DNA of 64,000 nucleotides from Rhodococcus sp. IITR03 (GCA_001017865.1 LATQ01000418.1:12912-76911); one strand, 5' to 3'. Numbered from the stretch's first letter, positions 1 to 10,280 are shown. A program made the numbers and translations. Notes: generated by a model from the letters alone, not told the origin.

Positions 1-864
1 CTGCACGAGATGGCATCGGTGCTGGCGATCCCCGAGCGATTCGTCGGCTTGCACTTTTTCAACCCACCGGACCGCAATCCTCTTGTGGAGATCATTCGCA
101 CCTCCGCGACGGACGAAAGAACGCTCGCGGTGGTGTCATCGCTCGCATCGCGTTTGGGCAAGGCACCGATCCCCGCCGGTATCGGCGACGGTTTCGTCGC
201 CAACCGGATCTACGCGGACTATCGCATGCAGGCCGAGTTCCTCGTCGAGGACGGAGCCTCACCCGCCGAAGTCGACACCGCCCTCGTCGAATTGGGTTTT
301 GCGATCGGCCCCTTTGCGGTAGCCGACATGTCGGGACTCGACATCGCATGGGCACGACGAAAGCGGTTGGCCGCCACACGTGATCCTCGGCAGCGCTATG
401 TCGACATCGCAGACCGGCTCTGCGAGGCGGGAAGGTTGGGTAAGAAGACCGGAGCAGGGTGGTACCACTACCCGGACGGTGCGAGGCGTGGCGTCGTTGA
501 TCCCAGAGTGGACGAGATCATCGACAAAGCGCGCGCCGACGCCGGGATGAGCGCTCGCGCCGTGTCCGGCGACGAGATCCGCGATCGGGTACTGGCCTCG
601 ATGGTGTGCGCGGCAGCGGCGCTGGTTGCGGAGGGTATCGCCGAGCGGGCCTCCGACATCGATGTCGCACTCACCGAGGGATTCGCTTTTCCCGCTCACT
701 TAGGTGGTCCGGTGCGGGCCCTTGCCCGTCGTAACCGGGACGAGGTGGTGTCCGCGCTGGCGGCGGCGTACCGCTCGTGTCCGATCTCGTTCGCCATAGC
801 CGAACCGGCAGTCGCCGGAAAGATACCTGAAGCAATCGAGAAGATTCTGGAGGCTGTCCGATGA
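1..864 (+). CDS. 3-hydroxyacyl-CoA dehydrogenase, 3' part (gene begins before the window)
   Basis: The reading frame is open from the first base, so the start lies upstream of the window. The visible part contains the end of the NAD-binding domain (motif HFFNPPDRNPLVEII, typical of 3-hydroxyacyl-CoA dehydrogenases) followed by two C-terminal-type 3HCDH domains; the second contains the GFAFPAHLGGP motif seen near the end of FadB/FadJ-type proteins. Two C-terminal domains suggest either a FadJ-like multifunctional protein or a long stand-alone dehydrogenase. The role is NAD-dependent oxidation of 3-hydroxyacyl-CoA to 3-ketoacyl-CoA in cytosolic beta-oxidation. The stop overlaps the start of the next gene by four bases, so the genes are translationally coupled. 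Confidence 0.85.
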   Translation: MHEMASVLAIPERFVGLHFFNPPDRNPLVEIIRTSATDERTLAVVSSLASRLGKAPIPAGIGDGFVANRIYADYRMQAEFLVEDGASPAEVDTALVELGFAIGPFAVADMSGLDIAWARRKRLAATRDPRQRYVDIADRLCEAGRLGKKTGAGWYHYPDGARRGVVDPRVDEIIDKARADAGMSARAVSGDEIRDRVLASMVCAAAALVAEGIAERASDIDVALTEGFAFPAHLGGPVRALARRNRDEVVSALAAAYRSCPISFAIAEPAVAGKIPEAIEKILEAVR

Positions 865-1724
865 CGCAGCAAGACGTTGCCGCAGTAGCAACACCACCCG
901 CGCAGAATTGGGGCGGAAGCACCTGGGACGGATCTGTCGATTGGCCTCAGGGCAGCTCCCGAGCGTATGACCTCGCGGTTCTTCTCGAGACGGGCATGAC
1001 CCACCACGCGGCGCATCCGCCCTTCTCGTACGCGCTGGTCAAGAAACATGGTGAACATCCCTACCCCGGCGGTATCTCGTCTGCGATGGAGATGCTCACC
1101 ATGGGAGCGCACGTCGGCACCCACGTCGATGCGCCCGGTCATATCTCGTTGGACGGTTGCATCTTCGGTGGCCGTGAGGTCGAGGACAAGCAACGTTCGT
1201 ACGCGGGGGTGTCCGTCGGATCGGTGGAGGAACTTCCGCCGTTGATCGGTCCGGGGCACCTCGTGGACGGCGAGCGTCTTTTCGGTCGGGAATTGACGCC
1301 GGCGGACGGTTTCGGTGCCGACGAGCTCGAGGATTGGTTTGCCGACCGTCGTTCTCCGGAGCCCGGATCGATCGTGATCTTCCGTACCGGCTGGATGAAG
1401 TACTGGGCCGACAGCGACAAGTATCTCGGCATCGGCACCGGGTTACCGGGCGTTTCGCTCTCGGGCGCCCGCTGGTTGTCCGAACGTGGTGTGCGTGCGG
1501 TCGGGAGTGACACCGTCAATTTCGAGCACAAGCCGAGTTTCACGACCCCGGCGCTCGATGTGCATGTTCACATGCTCGTGAAGTGCGGTATTCCGATCAT
1601 GGAGTCGTTGTCGCTCGAAGGATTGGCCGCCGATCGGGTCGACGACTTCTTCTTCGTCGCCTCGGCGCTGCGCATCAGAGGCGGCACCGGTTCTCCCATT
1701 CGTCCCCTCGCATTCGTCGCATAG
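861..1724 (+). CDS. cyclase-family (kynurenine formamidase-like) metal-dependent hydrolase
   Basis: This is an intact 287-residue protein of the cyclase/kynurenine formamidase superfamily. The family metal-binding signature is visible at about residues 92-106 (GAHVGTHVDAPGH), with the conserved His and Asp residues in place. It starts with ATG overlapping the previous stop (ATGA), so it belongs to the same transcript as the dehydrogenase before it and the crotonase after it. Family members hydrolyse amides, lactones or cyclic ketone-type substrates. In this beta-oxidation setting a ring- or lactone-opening hydrolase is a reasonable guess, but the substrate cannot be told from sequence. Confidence 0.75.
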   Translation: MTQQDVAAVATPPAQNWGGSTWDGSVDWPQGSSRAYDLAVLLETGMTHHAAHPPFSYALVKKHGEHPYPGGISSAMEMLTMGAHVGTHVDAPGHISLDGCIFGGREVEDKQRSYAGVSVGSVEELPPLIGPGHLVDGERLFGRELTPADGFGADELEDWFADRRSPEPGSIVIFRTGWMKYWADSDKYLGIGTGLPGVSLSGARWLSERGVRAVGSDTVNFEHKPSFTTPALDVHVHMLVKCGIPIMESLSLEGLAADRVDDFFFVASALRIRGGTGSPIRPLAFVA

Positions 1725-1747
1725 TTGTCTTTCGAAGGATCTCTCAC

Positions 1748-2593
1748 ATGAACGACGCCCCTCTTCTCGTCGAGCGCGACGGCCATGTCGTCTGGCTGAC
1801 GCTCAATCGTCCGTCGCGCCTCAACGCGATGGACGACCAGCTCCTCGACATGCTCGAATCCACGTTCACGGACCTGGCCCGGAGCGATGCACGGGTCATC
1901 GTGCTGCGGGGAGCCGGTCGGGCCTTCTGCTCGGGTTACGACATCGCACCGGACTCTTCCGAGGTTGGTTACGCCTCCGAGCGCACTGCTGTGGAGGACC
2001 GTGATCGGTTGCTGTCCAACGTCGAACGGTTCACCCAGATATGGCGTCAGCCCCAGCCCGTCATCGCGGCCGTCCACGGCGTCTGTGCCGCGGGAGGAAC
2101 TCAGCTCGCGTCCCTGTGCGACATCACGATCGTCGCTGATGACGCAAAGATCATGGCCTCGCCGGCGATCCCGCTCGGAGGTGGCTATATTTCGCCGCTG
2201 TGGGAGCACTTGGTCGGGCCCAAGCGTGCCAAGTTGATGAGTTTCGATGCGGGCCGCACGATTACCGGAAAGATCGCGGCCGAGTGGGGTTGGGCTGCTG
2301 AATCGGTTCCGGCGGAACAGTTCGATGCGCATGTGCGCCGTACTGCACATTCGATTGCCCGGACTCCGCTCGAACTCCTCAAACTCAAGAAGGAGGCAGT
2401 CAACCGTGCGGCGGAAACGTCGGGGCTGCTCAGTTACATGAGGATGGGTGCCGAAACCGATGCGTTGCTGCACGTCACTCCCGAGGTGCATACGTTCCAG
2501 TCGTGGATCAAGGAAGATGGCGTCAAGGGAGCGATCAAGCGGTTCAACGCCGATTTCCTCGAGGCTTTCCCGGCGGAAGTGGTGAAGAACTGA
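1748..2593 (+). CDS. enoyl-CoA hydratase/isomerase (crotonase) family protein
   Basis: This is an intact crotonase of about 281 residues. The ATG at 1748 is chosen because it follows a GAAGGA ribosome-binding site and begins the normal family N-terminus; the frame is open further upstream only by overlap with the preceding gene. The fold signatures are LNRPSRLNAMD near residue 20, the oxyanion-hole segment RAFCSGYDIAP, and AAVHGVCAAGGTQLA. The acidic residues of classic hydratases (PE/GAGGTQR region) are replaced by ASPAIPLGGGYISP, so it may be an isomerase, a hydrolase or a hydratase with changed chemistry. Its stop overlaps the ATG of the thiolase gene. Confidence 0.8.
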   Translation: MNDAPLLVERDGHVVWLTLNRPSRLNAMDDQLLDMLESTFTDLARSDARVIVLRGAGRAFCSGYDIAPDSSEVGYASERTAVEDRDRLLSNVERFTQIWRQPQPVIAAVHGVCAAGGTQLASLCDITIVADDAKIMASPAIPLGGGYISPLWEHLVGPKRAKLMSFDAGRTITGKIAAEWGWAAESVPAEQFDAHVRRTAHSIARTPLELLKLKKEAVNRAAETSGLLSYMRMGAETDALLHVTPEVHTFQSWIKEDGVKGAIKRFNADFLEAFPAEVVKN

Positions 2594-3808
2594 TGGCCGA
2601 AGCCGTCATCGTTGCAGTTACCCGTTCGCCCATCGGACGCGCCGGAAAGGGATCGCTCGTCGATGTTCGTGGTGATGATCTCGCCGCGCAGATGATAGGT
2701 GCGGCCCTTGCACAGATACCCGAACTCGATCCGTTGGAGGTTGACGATCTCCTACTCGGGTGTGGTCTTCCCGGTGGCGAACAGGGATTCAACATGGCAC
2801 GTAGTGTCGCTGTCCAATTGGGATACGACTCGATGCCGGGAACGACGGTCAACCGTTACTGCGCCTCATCCGTGCAGACCACGCGGATGGCGTTGCACGC
2901 CATCAAGCAGGCGAAGGTGATGTGTTCATTTCCGCCGGTGTCGAGCAAGTGACTCGCACCTCTGCAGGAAGTTCGGATTCGTTCCCGGAGACGCACAATC
3001 CGTTCTTCGCGGACGCTGAACGTCGTACCCGCGAGCTCGCTGCTGGTGGCCAGGGGTGGCGCGATCCGCGCGCATATGGTGCGGTCCCCGATGTCTACAT
3101 GTCGATGGGGCAGACAGCGGAGAACGTCGCCCAGGTCACCGGTATCTCCCGGGAGGAACAGGATCAGTGGGCGGTCCGGAGTCAGAATCGCGCCGAACAG
3201 CACATTGCTGCAGGGCATTTCGCTCGCGAGATCACTCCGGTGACGTTGCCTGACGGGAGAGTCGTCGACACCGACGACAGTCCCGTGCCGGGACCACTTA
3301 CGACAAGGTCAGCGGGCTGAAACCTGTCTTTCGTCCGGGCGGGACAGTCACCGCTGGTAATGCCTGCCCGTTGAACGACGGGGCAGCAGCAGCGGTGATC
3401 ATGTCCGATACGAAAGCCAAGGCTCTCGGGTTGACGCCCCTGGCACGGATCGTGTCGACCGGAGTGTCCGGTTTGTCCCCGGAGATCATGGGCCTCGGAC
3501 CTGTCGATGCGTCGCGACGAGCCCTTGCCCAGGCTGGTCTGACCATCGACGACATCGACCTCGTCGAGATCAATGAGGCGTTTGCTGTCCAGGTCCTTGC
3601 GTCGGCTCGCGATTTGAAGATCGACGAGGACAAGCTCAACGTGGCCGGTGGTGCCATCGCGCTCGGACACCCGTTCGGGATGACCGGCGTACGGATCACC
3701 GCGACATTGCTCAACAACCTCACCGCGCGCGACGGCACCCTGGGACTCGAGACGATGTGTGTCGGTGGCGGACAGGGGATGGCGATGGTTATCGAGCGAC
3801 TGTCGTGA
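2593..3808 (+). CDS. acetyl-CoA C-acyltransferase (thiolase), two frame breaks
   Basis: This is a thiolase II-type protein spread over three frames. The N-terminal part runs from 2593 and includes TVNRYCASSVQT, which carries the active-site cysteine. The middle part (from about 2922) continues FISAGVEQVTR. The last part (to 3808) has INEAFAVQ, GGAIALGHPFG and CVGGGQGMAM, with the catalytic His and second Cys. Adding one base near 2909 and one near 3285 (CCC for CCCC) restores a normal protein of about 405 residues. It cleaves 3-ketoacyl-CoA with CoA and is coupled to the crotonase gene by a TGATG overlap. The even spread of conserved motifs favours read errors over pseudogenisation. Confidence 0.8.
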
Positions 3809-3913
3809 ACGGTCATCGCGTCGTCGATCAGGTGTAAATGTCCTCGGGTACGTGATCGTCCGTGAGGCGTCGCCACGAGTTCCGGTGTTCCTTCTTGTCA
3901 GTAAGGCTGAAAC

Positions 3914-4747
3914 ATGTCCTCGAATCGTCGTACTTCCGCCCGCGACCTGGCGCAGATCGCAGTGTTCGCCGCTTTGATCATCGCGCTGGGTCTACCTGGT
4001 CAGATCAGTATCGGTTCGTCAGGCGTGCCGATTACTCTCCAGACGCTCGGCGTCATGCTTGCCGGCGCGCTGCTGGGGCTCCGTAAGGGTGTGCTGGCGG
4101 TGACGACGGTGATCGTTTTGGGTTTTGCTTTGCCGGTCCTGGCTGGTGGGCGCACGTCGTTGACGTCGCTTGCCGGCCCCACGGTGGGTTTCCTGCTTGG
4201 CTGGCTTCCTGCTGTTGCTGTAATCGGCTGGTTGTCGGCGTGGATGCTGCCTCGGTACCGGTTGGTTCCGGGCGTGGCGGTCAATGTGCTGGGCGGCGTT
4301 GTGGTGTTGTATGCCTTCGGCGTCGTCGGCATGGTGCTCCGCACTGATCTGACGGTGGGGGCAGCGGTCGTCGCGAACGTAACCTTCCTCCCCGGCGATC
4401 TCGTCAAGGCAGTTGTGTCGGCGGCAGTCTCAGCTCAAGTACACAGGGCTATCCGACATTGCTCGCCAAGACCGGGTCGTCGTCGACGACGCAAGTCGCC
4501 ACCACCATTGCCTCAGAACAGCGGGCTGAAGGACACGCCAGCGACCCGTCTCGAGGTCGGCGCTTGGTTTGGTTCCAGGAGTGGAGCGAGGCGGACGGCA
4601 ACGGCGTGCGGCGTGATGCGCACTGCCCGCCCGATATTCCTGGCTCGTCCGGAGATGACGTGCACTCGAGGGCAGGTTGGGGTCCTCGATGCCGTCGGTA
4701 TCGGTATCGGTGTCGTTGACGGGAGACGGGCCCCGGGTGGCAGATGA
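3914..4747 (+). CDS. bioY: BioY-family biotin transporter (ECF S component), 3' frame break
   Basis: Residues 1-180 are a typical BioY membrane protein. They show a basic N-terminus, then six hydrophobic segments and the family sequences LPGQISIG, VPITLQTLGVMLAG, GGRTSLTSLAGPTVGFLLGW and FLPGDLVKAV. BioY is the substrate-binding subunit of an energy-coupling-factor biotin uptake system. Near 4450 the frame departs from the family: one extra base gives the expected VHRAYPTLLAK ending, so the tail of the open frame to 4747 is probably not real. No energising bioM or bioN gene follows, so the subunit would have to share modules encoded elsewhere. It is unrelated to the catabolic genes around it. 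Confidence 0.8.
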   Translation: MSSNRRTSARDLAQIAVFAALIIALGLPGQISIGSSGVPITLQTLGVMLAGALLGLRKGVLAVTTVIVLGFALPVLAGGRTSLTSLAGPTVGFLLGWLPAVAVIGWLSAWMLPRYRLVPGVAVNVLGGVVVLYAFGVVGMVLRTDLTVGAAVVANVTFLPGDLVKAVVSAAVSAQVHRAIRHCSPRPGRRRRRKSPPPLPQNSGLKDTPATRLEVGAWFGSRSGARRTATACGVMRTARPIFLARPEMTCTRGQVGVLDAVGIGIGVVDGRRAPGGR

Positions 4748-4797
4748 TGAAGGTTCCTATACCAATTCGTCACTTGCACTCGGGAGCCTGCCGCCCG

Positions 4798-6115
4798 ATC
4801 GTTGCCGACACGACCATGTGCACCGTCGAACTCGGGGGCACGATCACCGACGGCGCCTCGATGACGCGGTCACCGTGGTGTTCTGCGATCTGTTGGTCGA
4901 CGGACCCAACCGGTGCCGCGGTGCAGAAGCATCGTCCGGTACCGGGACACGATCATGCGGACGGTGACCGATCTGCCTGTGGCCGACCATCCCTTCCCAC
5001 TGCGGGTGCGCATTTCGTGCTACCGGGGTGAGAACTCCTCCTATGAGCGGGAGGTGTTGGACGCACAACACCGACGACTCGCCCGTCCTGGTTTGTCGAC
5101 GATCCGCCGATCACGCGACATATGGTGCGATGTGTGACGATCGAGCGCACCTCGATCGCTGCGATCGCCCGAGAGCTCGGTCTGTTCCTGTTCCGGGACA
5201 CGGTCGATGCCATCACCGTCGAGGCCACCACCGGCCGGTTCGCCGCCGATCCCACTCGGCTCGAATCGGTGCGGGTCATCGAGTCGACGAGCATCAGGGC
5301 CCATACCCGGCGGGCGTTGGCGACGGCTATGTCACCGTCGTCGTGGACCTGACGCCGGTGTTCGACGGCACCGGCCCGGCCTGACTGCTCCCTCTGGTGC
5401 CGGGCCGCTCGTCGGCGGTGCTCACCACCTGGCTCGACGAGCGTGACGCCATCTTCCGCAGCCGGATCGAGGTGGTCGCGATAGCCCCTCGCGAGCGGGA
5501 GGTGCCCCCAGAATTCGGCGGCTACAAGTCCGCCGGGACCATCAGGGTTCGAAGATGCGGTGCCGGTCATGGACCGGTTCCACGTCGTCGCCCTCGCCGA
5601 TACTCAGCTGAACTTGTGCCGCCGACGCGTCCAGTACCTCACCTGCGGGCATCGCGGGCGCACGAGTGATCCGCTTTACGGAATCCGCCGGATGGCTCGA
5701 ACCAGAGAAGAGTTGCTCAGCCACCGGCAACGCCGATGACTCGAGGAGGCGTTCACCGATGAACAGCGCCTCGCCGTCGGGGTCACGGGGCGGATCTACC
5801 AGGACATCATCGATGTCTATGCCGATACCGACCGCGGTCGCGACAGAACCAGGCTGAGCAGGTTGATCGACCGACCTGCGCCGGTGTCCTGGACGGTCTC
5901 GACGGACTCGCTCCAGCTCGGCGTACCCTGCCTCAACGCTGGGCTGATGTGCTGGCCTACTTCGAGTACCGGACCTCGGACGGACTCACCGAGGCGATCG
6001 ACGGTCGGCTCGAAGCACTGCGCCGGCACGCTCTCGGGTTCTGCAACCTACTGCACGACCGATTCGGTCATTGCTGCCCTGCGACAGTCTTACCCACGCA
6101 ATCAACGCGCTCTGA
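4798..6115 (+). mobile_element. decayed ISL3-family transposase
   Basis: Pieces in all three forward frames line up in order with an ISL3-family transposase. They are an N-terminal cysteine-containing DNA-binding region with MRTVTDLPVADHPF (about 4950-5030), a HTH region with IARELGLFLFRDTVDAI (about 5165), YVTVVVDLTPVFDGTGPA then MVPGRSSAVLTTWLDERDA (5325-5450), EDAVPVMDRFHVVALA, CGHRGRTSDPLYGIRRMART (5640-5705), DVLAYFEYRTSDG and LTEAIDGRLEALRRHALGF (5947-6045), and a final LTHAINAL stop at 6113-6115. The segments carry many frame breaks and substitutions at core positions, so this is an inactive copy. I could not define terminal inverted repeats or target duplications. Confidence 0.7.
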
Positions 6116-6907
6116 AACCGGAAAGCCGGAGTGGAGCTACTGGACAGACGAGGCGCAGGCCGCTTTGCGCCGGCACCGTCGGGAAGGGCGCCGGGTGCGG
6201 CATGTCCTGCATCCAGTTTTCCCATATCGGGGTCGCTACCGGCTTCCGGCGCCACATATGGAACCCGAGTGGGCCGGTCTTCAGGGTGCATACCCGTCAG
6301 GTTCACGGCCATAGGCCGGTAGGCCCATGTTCGGTGTGCGCCCGTGCAGGTGGAGCAGCCACATGTGACTCCACGAATTTCAGCAGCAGACTTTCCATTC
6401 TCTGTGATCGGCGCTACAGTTATTCAAACGGTCGGTCGGTTGATAAGAAGGCGCTGGCCAAGCCGTAAGGAGGTCGAGAAAGCATCCACCCGCAACTGAG
6501 CCGGGGAAGCTCGCAAAGAGGTGTGTCGCCCCGTACGGCATCGGCGATCAGGAGTGCCTCATCGAGCTGCTCGACGAGAAGATCTGCATGTGACACCCCG
6601 CGCAATGTCGACAGCGCCGACGCACCCCAGCCGTCAAGAGATCGAGGACTCCATGCAACTCCTGCAGTACAAAGCGTTCAGTGAACGTTTTCTTGCTCGA
6701 GCAAATGCGTGAGTCCACAGTCGTGTTCGGTTATGGGGGGGTGGCACCCCTTCGGCTGACATCCCCGGATTCGGGATGAAGGGCGGACTCCTCGCCTTCA
6801 TGAGTTCGAGAACCGTCGTCTGGGCGACTACCACGACTTCAGCTCCACCCCACCCCGATGACCAACCTGAAAACGCCATCAGGCGCGAGAGTAGTAGAGG
6901 AAAACCA
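6116..6907. other. no recognisable gene between the ISL3 remnant and the monooxygenase
   Basis: Only short overlapping open frames occur here and none resembles a known family. The first part may still belong to the 3' end of the ISL3 element or to another decayed insertion. The last 200 bases must hold the promoter of the flavin monooxygenase. I see no clear -10/-35 pair and neither of the two repeated operators found elsewhere in the window. Confidence 0.4.
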
Positions 6908-8299
6908 GTGGAGAATCGAGAGAATCGTTTCGCGATCGTTGGCGCCGGGCCGAACGGTCTTATTGCCGCCCGTGCTTTCAAGCGGGGCGGATTGGACATC
7001 GACATTCTTGAGCGGCACGACGCTGTCGGCGGAATCTGGAACATCGACAATCCCAACAGCCCGGTCTACGAGTCGTGCAACTTCATCTCGGACCGAGCCA
7101 GTAGCGCCATGGTCGGTTATCCCATGCCGGAAGGCATCCCGGTCTTCCCCACCTGGCACGAAGTCCGCGACTTCATACGCGCGTTCGCGCGCGACAACGA
7201 TCTCGACCGGCACGTAGTTACCGGAAAAGAGGTGACCAAGGCATACCCGGTCGAGACTGCCGAAGGGCAGCGGTGGGTTGTCGAGACGTCGGACGGAGCC
7301 GAGGCACTGTACCGCGGTGTCGTTTGGGCCTGCGGCCTCCAGCGAACCCCCTACCTGCCCGCGATCAACGGAATCGAGAATTTCGAGGGCGAGGTCATTC
7401 ACAGCAACAAGTACAAGCGAATCGAGCAGGTCGTAGGCAAGCGGGTCCTGGTTATCGGCGCGGGTAACAGTGGCGTCGATATCGCGTGCGACGCCGCAAT
7501 GGCGGGCGCGATGGCACATCTATCTGTGCGCCGCGGATACCATTTCTTCCCGAAGCTCCTCTTCGGCCAGCCGATCATGCAGCTACTGAGCCGTACCGGC
7601 AAGGTTCCCACAGCAGTCACTCCGCTCAATGAGTTGACCGAGGCCGAAGCGATGCAGTTGGCCCTCGAAAGCGTCGGAGACCTTACGTCGTTCGGTCTGC
7701 AGAAGCCCGATCACGAAGTCGGTGCCACGCACTACATCATGAATGACCAAGTGCTGTACCAGATTGCCCACGGACATCTGCAGGCGCATCAGGACATCGA
7801 GTCGATCGATGGGAAGACCGTTCGGTTCGTTGGTGGCACCACTGCCGAGGTCGACCTCATCATCTGTGCAACGGGGTACATCTTCGATATTCCGTGGCTC
7901 GATCCGAATCTACTCGATTGGGATGAGGGATCACCGAAGTTCCATCTCGGCGCTCTTTCGAGCAAGGTCGAGGGGTTGTACGCGGCCGGGGCCGTACACT
8001 TCCCGGGCCTTACCTACTTGACCTGGGACCGCTTGATTCAGCTTGCGGTATGGGACGCCAAGCGGCTGATGACAGGCGAAGGGCAGGAGTTTCGTGACGA
8101 GATCATGGACTACGACCCGGTGCTGAAGAACGACAACCTCGTCAAGACGCACCGCAACATCAATCAGTACGACATGGCCAAGCTCATGGCTATGACAGAG
8201 GAACTGCAGAATCGCTATGGCATCGAGATGCCGGCCTCTGCTGCAGATGATTTCTACAGCCGCACTCCTGCGGAAAAGCTTCGTACAGCTACGCTCTAG
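6908..8299 (+). CDS. flavin-containing monooxygenase (class B FMO)
   Basis: This is an intact protein of about 463 residues. GTG at 6908 is chosen because it follows an AGAGGA-type ribosome-binding site and directly precedes the FAD-binding strand (VGAGPNG at about residues 11-17); the frame is open further upstream without any family similarity. A second Rossmann motif, VIGAGNSGVD, at about residue 183 binds NADPH. The FMO signature FEGEVIHSNKY lies between them and matches FxGxxxHxxxY, rather than the Baeyer-Villiger form ending in WP. The enzyme would use O2 and NADPH to oxygenate a small organic substrate, possibly a ketone or a heteroatom. It is monocistronic and followed by a hairpin. 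Confidence 0.85.
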   Translation: MENRENRFAIVGAGPNGLIAARAFKRGGLDIDILERHDAVGGIWNIDNPNSPVYESCNFISDRASSAMVGYPMPEGIPVFPTWHEVRDFIRAFARDNDLDRHVVTGKEVTKAYPVETAEGQRWVVETSDGAEALYRGVVWACGLQRTPYLPAINGIENFEGEVIHSNKYKRIEQVVGKRVLVIGAGNSGVDIACDAAMAGAMAHLSVRRGYHFFPKLLFGQPIMQLLSRTGKVPTAVTPLNELTEAEAMQLALESVGDLTSFGLQKPDHEVGATHYIMNDQVLYQIAHGHLQAHQDIESIDGKTVRFVGGTTAEVDLIICATGYIFDIPWLDPNLLDWDEGSPKFHLGALSSKVEGLYAAGAVHFPGLTYLTWDRLIQLAVWDAKRLMTGEGQEFRDEIMDYDPVLKNDNLVKTHRNINQYDMAKLMAMTEELQNRYGIEMPASAADDFYSRTPAEKLRTATL

Positions 8300-8322
8300 A
8301 AGGTCTCGCGGTCCGAAGTGAA

Positions 8323-8376
8323 CCCAGTTGATCCTGTGAACTGCTCCCCTTGCCGGCTTTCATGGGATCAACTGGG
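8323..8376 (+). terminator. hairpin downstream of the flavin monooxygenase
   Basis: The arms CCCAGTTGATCC and GGATCAACTGGG are perfect 12-base inverted repeats with a 30-base loop, 23 bases after the monooxygenase stop. There is no T run. It is probably a transcription terminator, although a mobile-element end cannot be excluded. Confidence 0.4.
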
Positions 8377-8879
8377 GCAACATCGCCACGCGTGGACATG
8401 AGTGTTGATCGGTCCCAGCGCTCCGCGCTCGGAGCAAGAGGCGTGGTCAGGTTCGGGTCGAGGCGCAAAAGCGTCGGAAGCACCCGCAGCGTCGGACCGA
8501 GGTGCGCTAGGACGATGACCGGACCTGCCGAGTTGAGACGATCGACATTCGATGCATGTGACACGAATTTCCGAATGCTCGAGACTCCACGAGGAGCGTC
8601 CCTGTCAATGCGATCGGTGACCAACGGGCGGGAATACGAACATCGTGATCGCATCGAGCAACGGTCGTCACTGTGTCAGCACGCACCGAAATGCGAAGCT
8701 GCCACAAATATTTGAAGAAATAGAAACATAAGGCGTGACGTACCACAGCTCGAATATCACAAATGCCAACCCGTCTGATCGATGGTCTCATCCGTCAGAA
8801 GGGACACTGCACCGAGCATGCTTGCAGGGCAACGAACCTGACCCTCCGGCGGGATCGCCCGATCTTCTTCTGCATTTGC

Positions 8880-9240
8880 GGTGGATGGGGGAGCAGTGGA
8901 TGGGTCCACGTCCACTTGCCCACCGGGGCGAAGTGTCGTCGACGCAGGCGTCACCGCGATCTCAGTGTCTAATTATGACTCGACTGCGAGAACCGCAGCA
9001 GCAGCGATGTCATCGAAGCCCTCAATCTCGAGCGCCAACGCCGTAACGATAGGCGTGCCCACGTGAGAGGCCGCCAGGCTGGGAACGATCAAGTCGGCGT
9101 GGATAACGTCCTCGGCGTACTAGCCGGCAGCATCGACTCCGCGCTTCTAGGGTTGGACGAACAAGCGATCCACGAGTTCACCAGCGATCATGTCGTCGTC
9201 CCACGAGGTTTCCGACGCGACCTCGGTATCAACCACCGTG
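8880..9240 (+). pseudogene. remnant of an FMN-dependent alpha-hydroxyacid dehydrogenase (LldD/MftD-like), C-terminal part
   Basis: Two frame-shifted pieces match the C-terminal half of the lactate dehydrogenase/lactate monooxygenase family. VVDAGVTAISVSN is at about 8940, and VDNVLGVLAGSIDSALLGLDEQAIHEFTSDHVVVP is at about 9100-9205 (the usual family wording is ENVLDxLRxGIDSALLGLG...DDxVVP). The intervening FMN-binding and active-site blocks are missing or scrambled. MftD, the enzyme that finishes mycofactocin, belongs to this family, and a mycofactocin-type SDR follows directly. The fragment is too damaged to say which family member it was. Confidence 0.5.
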
Positions 9241-9298
9241 CGCAGCACTTCAGCGCCGTCAGATCCGCACGACTGGATCTCCGCGAAAGGAATGTCTT

Positions 9299-10140
9299 AT
9301 GTCTGCACAGAAACTGTCCGGTAAGGTCGCTTTGATCACCGGTGCCGCCCGCGGTCAAGGCCGCGCCCATGCCATCAAACTGGCAAGCGAAGGTGCCGAC
9401 ATCATCGCCGTCGATCTACTCGAGCAGGTTGCTTCGGTTCCTTACCCTATGGCCACTCAAGAGGATCTGGACGAGACGGTCCGGCAGGTGGAGGGTTTGG
9501 GCCGCAAGATCATCTCCCGTAAGGCCGATGTGCGCGACGCTGCCGGTCTCGAATCTGCGGTGAACGACGGTGTTGCCCAGCTCGGCCGCCTCGACATCGT
9601 GCTGGCCAACGCCGGGATCGTCAGTTATGCGCCGGTTCGAGAGGTGACCGCCGAGATGTGGCGCGACATAATCGATATCGATCTGACCGGTGTGTTCAAC
9701 ACGGTGCAAGCTGCGCTTCCGCATTTCGACGCGCACGGCGAGGGTGGTTCGATTGTGATCACCAGTTCGACCGCTGGACTCAGGGCACTCAGAACCTCGT
9801 ACACTACGCATCAGCCAAGCACGGAATCGTCGGCATGATGAAGGTTTTAGCGAATGAGCTGGCTCCACAAAAGATTCGCGTCAACACCGTACATCCGACC
9901 TCGGTGAACAACGATATGGCCAATAATGTGTCGACCTACGCATTGATGGTTCCCGGTAAGACTCCCTCGGAGATCACCAAGGATGAGGCGCTGCCCGTTT
10001 TCGAGACCATCAACGCACTTCCTGTGTCGTTGATCGAGTCGGAAGACGTCAGTAACGCAGTCCTGTTCCTTGTCAGTGACGATGCACGCTACGTCACCGG
10101 CGTCCAATTCCCTGTGGACGCTGGCGCCGCGAACAAGTAA
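9299..10140 (+). CDS. mycofactocin-coupled SDR oxidoreductase (carveol dehydrogenase-like), one frame break
   Basis: This is a short-chain dehydrogenase with the cofactor loop TGAARGQGRAHA and the catalytic SSTAG...YASAKHG. It has the extra segment after the second strand (VDLLEQVASVPYPMATQEDLDETVRQVE) that marks the mycofactocin-dependent, nicotinoprotein-like SDR subfamily, to which Rhodococcus carveol dehydrogenase belongs. One base is missing in the GGG at about 9785; restoring it joins TSSTAGLRG to TQNLVHYASAKHG and gives about 280 residues. The probable role is oxidation of a secondary (perhaps monoterpene) alcohol with a tightly held NAD(H) that is re-oxidised by mycofactocin. The start ATG follows a GAAAGGA ribosome-binding site. 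Confidence 0.85.
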
Positions 10141-10280
10141 CAATCCACGCTACAGAGCATCTTCGAGTGGGCCGCGGGTGCCCGACCCGTCACGTAACCC
10201 CTCGCCGGGGCGGCAGGGCAACTATGGGGTGTTCGGCCGCGACCGCCGGACGTTGTCCGGAACCAGGCGATCGATCACAT

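Noticed and set aside
4456..4747. C-terminal extension of BioY
   Set aside because: BioY proteins end near residue 190; the extra Arg- and Pro-rich residues appear right after a frame departure and match nothing.
6908..8299. Baeyer-Villiger monooxygenase
   Set aside because: The signature between the two nucleotide motifs is FxGxxxHxxxY, as in FMOs, and lacks the terminal WP/WD of Baeyer-Villiger enzymes.
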